NCBI GenBank assembly: GCA_950097015.1
Contig: CATNEN010000039.1
Span: 7,146,501-7,210,500 of the forward strand
Reading direction: 5' to 3'
Length of the DNA: 64,000 nt
From: Macrostomum hystrix
Lineage: Eukaryota; Platyhelminthes; Macrostomidae
Shown here: positions 23,001 to 32,000 of the stretch, in pieces
Layout: the number at the start of each line of letters is the position of its first letter
How positions within the stretch are numbered: position 1 is the stretch's first letter
Position numbers and translations under genes: made by a program
The notes under the pieces: generated by a model
Database searches by the model: none
What the model was told of the DNA's origin: nothing
Seen by the model: the letters and a program-made list of their open reading frames with translations, nothing else

Positions 23001-26000
23001 CACAAACTTTGTTCCATACTGTTTAAAAATGAGACAGATCTCATCTCAATAGTTCTAACTACAGAGGGTAGAACAAAGAACTGCACTATGACTACCATGT
23101 AGCACAACGGTCTTCGAGCACAGGGCTTATTACTGACTCATTGGACTACAAAGCGCCACAGATGCGGTTCCATGAGAAATATTGACAATAAAAGGACAAA
23201 AGTAGAACAAGAAACTGTTCTATGACCACCTTGTAACGGTCGATGGGTTTTGAATGAATAAAAAGGTTTAGTCGGTCAATGATCTGCATTGTGGCACTTT
23301 TTAGTACAACGGTCTTTTTAGTCAAAACTGACACGTTGGACTACAAAGCGCCACAGTACAAAGATCCAAACTAAAGGGTTAGATTTTAAAGGGTTAATTT
23401 TAAAGTAGAATGCAGAACTTCACAATGACCGCTCTTTAGTGCAACGGTCGACAAATCTGACTCGTCGGACTAAGAAGCGCCACTGTTGGATTGTCCATAC
23501 TAGAGACAGGGGAAGGAAGTGGATTTATCTGCTGATCAACGAGGGAATCTTTGACCACTTCACTAGCTCAACGAGTGGCTATCTCCGACTCGTTGGACTA
23601 GAAAGCGCCACTGTTGGATTGTCCATACTAGAGACAGGGGAAGGAAGTGGATTTATCTGCTGATCAACGAGGGAATCTTTGACCACTTCACTAGCTCAAC
23701 GAGTGGCTATCTCCGACTCGTTGGACTAGAAAGCGCCACTGTTGGATTGTCCATACTAGAGACAGGGGAAGGAAGTGGATTTATCTGCTGATCAACGAGG
23801 GAATCTTTGACCACTTCACTAGCTCAACGAGTGGCTATCTCCGACTCGTTGGACTAGAAAGCGCCACTGTTGGATTGTCCATACTAGAGACAGGGGAAGG
23901 AAGAGGATTTATCTGCTGATCAACGAGGGAATCTTTGACCACTTCACTAGCTCAACGAGTGGCTATCTCCGACTCGTTGGACTAGAAAGCGCCACTGTTG
24001 GATTGTCCATACTAGAGACAGGGGAAGGAAGTGGATTTATCTGCTGATCAACGAGGGAATCTTTGACCACTTCACTAGCTCAACGAGTGGCTATCTCCGA
24101 CTCGTTGGACTAGAAAGCGCCAAAGTAACTCTCATTACAATGAAGATGTGTGTTATGAGATGACAATCGGATATAGCCGTAGAATGCTTACTCTGTACAC
24201 ATGCTTAAATTAATGATTGCCTTCACGTGTCTCAGAGAAGCAAACTGCGGTTAAGAGAATCCGAAGCCCGGAAAGTCAGTGCCTAATGTTGATTACAGTG
24301 CTTAAACGGTAGGCTTCCTATGTACACCAACTGTACTCAGAGATCATTTGTCTGTGAACACAGCAAGCTCTACCGTCTAAATTGCACTACATAGACTATG
24401 TAAGGATGAGTACAGGTGCGTGATTCAACTCTTACCTTGTACACACATGTAATATAAGCATTGAGTGCACAAAATAAAAGCTGAAACAACGCTGTCGCCT
24501 GTGGACTATAAGGAATAGTAGTTTTTAAGTACAGATTTAGGAACCAAACTGTGGCCCACTTCTTAGTACAACGGTCTCACTGGCCACAAGAAAATAATCT
24601 TGTAGTAATAGTCATATCGGTTCGTTGGACTAGAAAGCGCCACAGTATTGTCTTCCAGTTTTAGGATAGCAGATTAAACATTAAAGATTGTACTTACCCC
24701 TACTAGGGAGCTGTTTTTCTTCTTCTGCTTCTGCTTTGTTGCTGCTGGATGACGACTGGTAGGACCAAAACTAGTTGGGAATATATAGGACTGCAGGACT
24801 GCTCTCATTGGCTAGCCAGGCCAGCTTACACTGGCTCTGTGTTCGCAATGTTCTACTCTCTAATTCTGGAGTCTGCTCGCTCTCCTATTGGCTGGCTGGG
24901 ATAGGGTACGGGGTTCAGGCTTGTCAAACCCGCCTGACCAATAGGAAAGTTTCAACTCTTTCTAATGCTAGTGAAACTGCGAATGCACTGACTGGTTAAG
25001 GTCACATGCGGTCACGTCCCTTAGGGCGCGAAAGCGCAGTATCTCAAACTTCCGTCTAAGTAAACTTTTTATAAACATTAGCAACACTTGCTCTATTATT
25101 ATTTCTTATATTAACTATATTATGAAGAACCTTCATACTGCATACAGAAAGCCTACAATCCGACTATGGTTTTCACTGTCAGCCTACTATACTCTATATC
25201 GATTCCTGTTTCATTCTATTGATTCCTAAAAACTCAATATCAACTTCAGCATCATTCTTGAATGATTCCATTCAAAACTACGCAATATCAATCACAGCTT
25301 CATTTCTTCCATTCCCAACTTCCTTATATCAATCACGACAAGGGACGACAACATTCCCGACAACTCATATCATTCCCAACTACTCTATATCAATCCCAGC
25401 TGCTCTATATCATTCCCAACTACTCTATATCATTCCCGACAACTCATATCATTCCCAGCTGCTCTATATCATTCCCAGCTGCTCTATATCATTCCCAGCT
25501 GCTCTATATCATTCCCAACTGCTCTATATCATTCCCAGCTGCTCTATATCATTCCCAACTGCTCTATATCATTCCCAACTGCTCTATATCATTCCCGACA
25601 ACTCATATCATTCCCAGCTGCTCTATATCATTCCCAGCTGCTCTATATCAATCCCAACTGCTCTATATCATTCCCAACTACTCTATATCATTCCCAGCTG
25701 CTCTATATCATTCCCAACTGCTCTATATCATTCCCAACTGCTCTATATCATTCCCGACAACTCATATCATTCCCAGCTGCTCTATATCATTCCCAGCTGC
25801 TCTATATCAATCCCAACTGTTCTATATCATTCCCAGCTGCTCTATATCATTCCCAGCTGCTCTATATCATTCCCAACTGCTCTATATCATTCCCAACTAC
25901 TCTATATCATTCCCAGCTGCTCTATATCATTCCCAGCTGCTCTATATCAATCCCAACTGCTCTATATCAATCCCAACTGCTCTATATCATTCCCAACTGC

Positions 26001-29000
26001 TCTATATCAATCCCAACTACTCTATTTTAATCCCAACTACTCTATATCAATCCCAACTGCTCTATATCAATCCCAACTGCTCTATATCATTCCCAACTGC
26101 TCTATATCATTCCCAACTACTCTATTTTAATCCCAACTACTCTATATCATTCCCAACTACTCTATATCAATCCCAACTGCTCTATATCATTCCCAACTGC
26201 TCTATATCATTCCCAACTGCTCTATATCATTCCCAACTGCTCTATATCATTCCCAACTACTCTATTTTAATCCCAACTACTCTATATCATTCCCAACTAC
26301 TCTATATCAATCCCAACTGCTCTATATCATTCCCAACTACTCTATATCAATCCCAACTGCTCTATATCATTCCCAACTACTCTATATCAATCCCAACTGC
26401 TCTATATCAATCCCAACTGCTCTATATCATTCCCAACTGCTCTATATCATTTCCAACTACTCTATTTTAATCCCAACTACTCTATATCATTCCCAACTAC
26501 TCTATATCAATCCCAACTGCTCTATATCAATCCCAACTGCTCTATATCAATCCCAACTGCTCTATATCATTCCCAACTGCTCTATATCATTCCCAACTAC
26601 TCTATTTTAATCCCAACTACTCTATATCATTCCCAACTACTCTATATCAATCCCAACTGCTCTATATCAATCCCAACTGCTCTATATCATTCCCAACTGC
26701 TCTATATCATTCCCAACTACTCTATTTTAATCCCAACTACTCTATATCATTCCCAACTACTCTATATCAATCCCAACTGCTCTATATCAATCCCAACTGC
26801 TCTATATCATTCCCAACTGCTCTATATCATTCCCAACTACTCTATTTTAATCCCAACTGCTCTATATCATTCCCAACTACTCTATATCAATCCCAACTGC
26901 TCTATATCAATCCCAACTGCTCTATATCATTCCCAACTGCTCTATATCATTCCCAACTGCTCTATTTTAATCCCAACTACTCTATATCATTCCCAACTGC
27001 TCTATATCATTCCCAACTGCTCTATATCATTCCCAGCTGCTCTATATCATTCCCAACTGCTCTATATCAATCCCAACTGCTCTATATCAATCCCAACTGC
27101 TCTATATCATTCCCAGCTGCTCTATATCATTCCCAACTACTCTATATCAATCCCAACTGCTCTATATCAATCCCAACTGCTCTATATCATTCCCAACTAC
27201 TCTATATCATTCCCAGCTGCTCTATATCATTCCCAACTGCTCTATATCATTCCCAACTGCTCTATATCATTCCCGACAACTCATATCATTCCCAGCTGCT
27301 CTATATCATTCCCAGCTGCTCTATATCAATCCCAACTGCTCTATATCATTCCCAACTGCTCTATATCATTCCCAACTACTCTATATCATTCCCAGCTGCT
27401 CTATATCATTCCCAGCTGCTCTATATCAATCCCAACTGCTCTATATCAATCCCAACTGCTCTATATCATTCCCAACTGCTCTATATCAATCCCAACTACT
27501 CTATTTTAATCCCAACTACTCTATATCATTCCCAACTACTCTATATCAATCCCAACTGCTCTATATCATTCCCAACTGCTCTATATCATTTCCAACTACT
27601 CTATTTTAATCCCAACTACTCTATATCATTCCCAACTACTCTATATCAATCCCAACTGCTCTATATCAATCCCAACTGCTCTATATCAATCCCAACTGCT
27701 CTATATCATTCCCAGCTGCTCTATATCATTCCCAACTGCTCTATATCATTCCCAACTGCTCTATATCATTCCCAACTACTCTATTTTAATCCCAACTGCT
27801 CTATATCATTCCCAACTGCTCTATATCATTCCCAGCTGCTCTATATCATTCCCAACTGCTCTATATCATTCCCAACTACTCTATATCAATCCCAACTGCT
27901 CTATATCATTCCCAACTACTCTATATCATTCCCAACTACTCTATATCATTCCCAACTGCTCTATATCATTCCCAACTACTCTATATCATTCCCAGCTGCT
28001 CTATATCATTCCCAACTGCTCTATATCATTCCCAACTGCTCTATATCATTCCCGACAACTCATATCATTCCCAGCTGCTCTATATCATTCCCAGCTGCTC
28101 TATATCAATCCCAACTGCTCTATATCAATCCCAACTGCTCTATATCATTCCCAACTGCTCTATATCAATCCCAACTACTCTATTTTAATCCCAACTACTC
28201 TATATCATTCCCAACTACTCTATATCAATCCCAACTGCTCTATATCATTCCCAACTGCTCTATATCATTTCCAACTACTCTATTTTAATCCCAACTACTC
28301 TATATCATTCCCAACTACTCTATATCAATCCCAACTGCTCTATATCAATCCCAACTGCTCTATATCAATCCCAACTGCTCTATATCATTCCCAGCTGCTC
28401 TATATCATTCCCAACTGCTCTATATCATTCCCAACTGCTCTATATCATTCCCAACTACTCTATTTTAATCCCAACTGCTCTATATCATTCCCAACTGCTC
28501 TATATCATTCCCAGCTGCTCTATATCATTCCCAACTGCTCTATATCATTCCCAACTACTCTATATCATTCCCAACTACTCTATATCATTCCCAACTGCTC
28601 TATATCATTCCCAGCTGCTCTATATCATTCCCAGCTGCTCTATATCATTCCCAACTACTCTATATCATTCCCAACTACTCTATATCATTCCCAACTGCTC
28701 TATATCATTCCCAACTACTCTATATCAATCCCAACTGCTCTATATCATTCCCAACTACTCTATATCAATCCCAACTGCTCTATATCAATCCCAACTGCTC
28801 TATATCATTCCCAACTACTCTATATCATTCCCAGCTGCTCTATATCATTCCCAACTACTCTATATCAATCCCAACTGCTCTATATCATTCCCAGCTGCAT
28901 CCATTCCGTTCCCAACTACTCCTATCATTCCTAGCTACATTCTATCAATCCCAACTACTCTATTTTAATCCCAACTACTCTATATCAATCCCAACTACTC

Positions 29001-32000
29001 TATATCAATCCCAACTGCTCTATATCATTCCCAGCTGCTCTATATCAATCCCAACTACTCTATATCAATCCCAACTGCTCTATATCATTCCCAGCTGCAT
29101 CCATTCCGTTCCCAACTACTCCTATCATTCCTAGCTACATTCTATCAATCCCAACTACTCTATTTTAATCCCAACTACTCTATATCAATCCCAACTACTC
29201 TATATCAATCCCAACTGCTCTATATCATTCCCAGCTGCTCTATATCAATCCCAACTACTCTATATCAATCCCAACTGCTCTATATCATTCCCAGCTGCAT
29301 CCATTCCGTTCCCAACTACTCCTATCATTCCTAGCTACATTCTATCAATCCCAACTACTCTATTTTAATCCCAACTACTCTATATCAATCCCAACTACTC
29401 TATATCAATCCCAACTGCTCTATATCAATCCGAACTGCTCTATATCAATCCCAGCTGCTCTATATCAATCCCAACTGCTCTATATCAATCCCAGCTGCTC
29501 TATATCAATCCCAGCTGCTCTATATCAATCCCAACTACTCTATATCAATCCCAACTGCTCTATATCATTCCCAGCTGCATCCATTCCGTTCCCAACTACT
29601 CCTATCATTCCTAGCTACATTCTATCAATCCCAACTACTCTATTTTAATCCCAACTACTCTATATCAATCCCAGCTGCTCTATATCAATCCCAACTACCC
29701 TATGGCAATCCCAACTACTGTCCATCAATCCTACTTTCTCACTATCCATCCAATTTACTTTAAATCAATCCAACGTTCTCTCCATTTATCTTACATTCTC
29801 TCCATTCGTCTTACATTCTCTCCATTCGTCTTACATTCTCTCCATTCGTCTTACATTCTCTCCATTCGTCTTACATTCTCTCCATTCGTCTTACATTCTC
29901 TCCATTCGTCTTACATTCTCTCCATTCGTCTTACATTCTCTCCATTCGTCTTACATTCTCTTTATTAATATTACAATATCTCCATTCGTCTTACATTCTC
30001 TATATTCATATTACACTCTCTCCATTCGTCTTACATTCTCTCCATTCGTCTTACATTCTCTATATTCATATTACACTCTTCTCCATTCATATTACACTCT
30101 CTCCATTCATATTACAGTCTCCATCTTACATTCTCTCCATTCATATTACACTCTGCATTCATCTTACATTCTCTCCATTCGTCCCACATTGTCTATCCAT
30201 CTGTTGTATTTTGAAGAAAAAATTATATGGGAAACTGCTGTTTTCATAGATTTCATTTCAACTAATTGAGTGCAAAAATGTGGTGTGATTCAGTCCGAGC
30301 TATAAAGTGTTGCTTCACTTCCTCTTTGAAGTGTACGATATTCGCCATCTCAGTAGCCCAGTAGTTAAGAGAAATGTGAAATTTCTAGTATTAGTGAGAG
30401 TATAATCTTCACACATTTGAGCATTATTAGCACATCGGGCCAGGCCTCCTGAATCCAGCTGTGAGCATTGTGAGAGTCATATGGAATCATTTGCCCATAG
30501 GCCTAGGTGCGATATTCACACAAAGGTCCCCACTGCCCCCACTGAGCTGTGAGAATGCCAACATTATATTAAAAGAATAACAAAACAATGATAAACTCGA
30601 GTCCAACTTTCTGTTTCTGACCCTGATTCTGGTCGCACGTTGGATGTTTTGTTGGTGTGTGTGTGTGTACCCTGATTGCGCAACTCGGGCATTGTGCCCC
30701 GCAGTCATTGTGCTGAGTGAGTCCCACTGTCTCCCCGCCCTATAGCCATATGCCATGGGTGTTAGCACATTTGCATTGTCCGCGCTCTACTGACCCTGTG
30801 GGGTTTTGTTCGTGGCTTCGCATTGTTTCTCATTTCCCTTTTTATTTCTCTAAAGCCTCCGATTCTCGCCTCGACTTTCCCTAGCTCACAAAATGGGTCA
30901 TTGTTTAGTGTGGAAATGCCATAGACAAGCCTAATACTAATCTTAGTAAAGCCTTATTGTATTATTGGGATGCAAATTGCTTCTATAGAGAATCATTAGC
31001 CTTTGTCACATTTTATTCTGCTTTAAGAATCCAGCAATCCGAAGTTTACTTTCGACGCCCCAGGGTGAAGGGGTTCGGTGGGCGGGCGGGTGTTTCTCCT
31101 TGTCTCCATGCGCGGATATTTTGAAGCTTCAGTGTGGATCAAAATAAAAATGTCACCTTTTTGTACAAAATTCTGCGTTAAGGCTTGAAATATATATTAG
31201 TAAGTCAAGATGATGAGACATTCTCATCATGAGATGAGACATACTTGTAATCTGTACCCACTGTACCCACTGCTCATTTTCTATTAACCATATCCGACCA
31301 ATATCTCATTACAATATAGCATGGTCCGTATCGCATGACCAATATTCCATGACCAATATCCCATTACAATATAGCCTGGTCTGTACCGCATGACCAATAT
31401 TCCATGAACAAAATCCCATTACAATATAGCCTGGTTCGTACCACATGACCAATATCCCATGACCAATATTCCATGACCAATTTAGCCTGGTCCGTATTGC
31501 ATGACCAATATCCGGTGATCAAATTCACATGACCAATCTCCCATGATCAATATGCAATGATCAGTATCGAGTGATTTTTATCTCATGACCAATATCCCAT
31601 GACCAATATCCCATGACCAATATCCCATGACCAATAGCCCATGACCAATATCCCATGACCAATATCCCATGACCAATATTCCATGACCAATTTAGCCTGG
31701 TCCGTATTGCATGACCAATATCCGGTGATCAAATTCACATGACCAATCTCCCATGATCAATATGCAATGATCAGTATCGAGTGATTTTTATCTCATGACC
31801 AATATCCCATGACCAATATCCCATGACCAATATCCCATGACCAATAGCCCATGACCAATATCCCATGACCAATATCCCATGACCAATATTCCATGACCAA
31901 TTTAGCCTGGTCCGTATTGCATGACCAATATCCGGTGATCAAATTCACATGACCAATCTCCCATGATCAATATGCAATGATCAGTATCGAGTGATTTTTA

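Larger units (their letters stand above)
22108..24656 (-). ncRNA. Cluster of 16 RNA hairpins, candidate microRNA cluster, antisense in a gene A intron
   Basis: Sixteen hairpins recur every 90-130 bp. In minus-strand orientation the 5' arm is nearly invariant, about TGGCGCTTTGTAGTCCAACG, preceded by a basal stem (GGAAC pairing with GTTCC in several copies). The loop (about 10-40 nt) varies freely and the 3' arm is its imperfect complement. The stem totals roughly 35-40 bp with mismatches, close to pri-microRNA geometry. The base after the seed-side T run covaries with its partner across copies (G-C, C-G, U-A), which supports selection on pairing. Many unpaired A/C contacts on the plus strand become G-U pairs on the minus strand, and a promoter-like region lies at the right end on that strand. 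A tandem MITE or structured satellite is the main alternative. Mature products and strand are inferred. Confidence 0.68.

Noticed and set aside
22108-24656. CRISPR-like array
   Set aside because: Repeats form local hairpins with variable loops, not uniform repeats with unique spacers of fixed length; the context is an animal gene intron.
25219-26470. ORFs of 303 and 402 codons with SISFPTALYHSQLL-type repeats
   Set aside because: They follow the 20-bp array frame by frame and end wherever a TTTTAATCC variant brings a stop.
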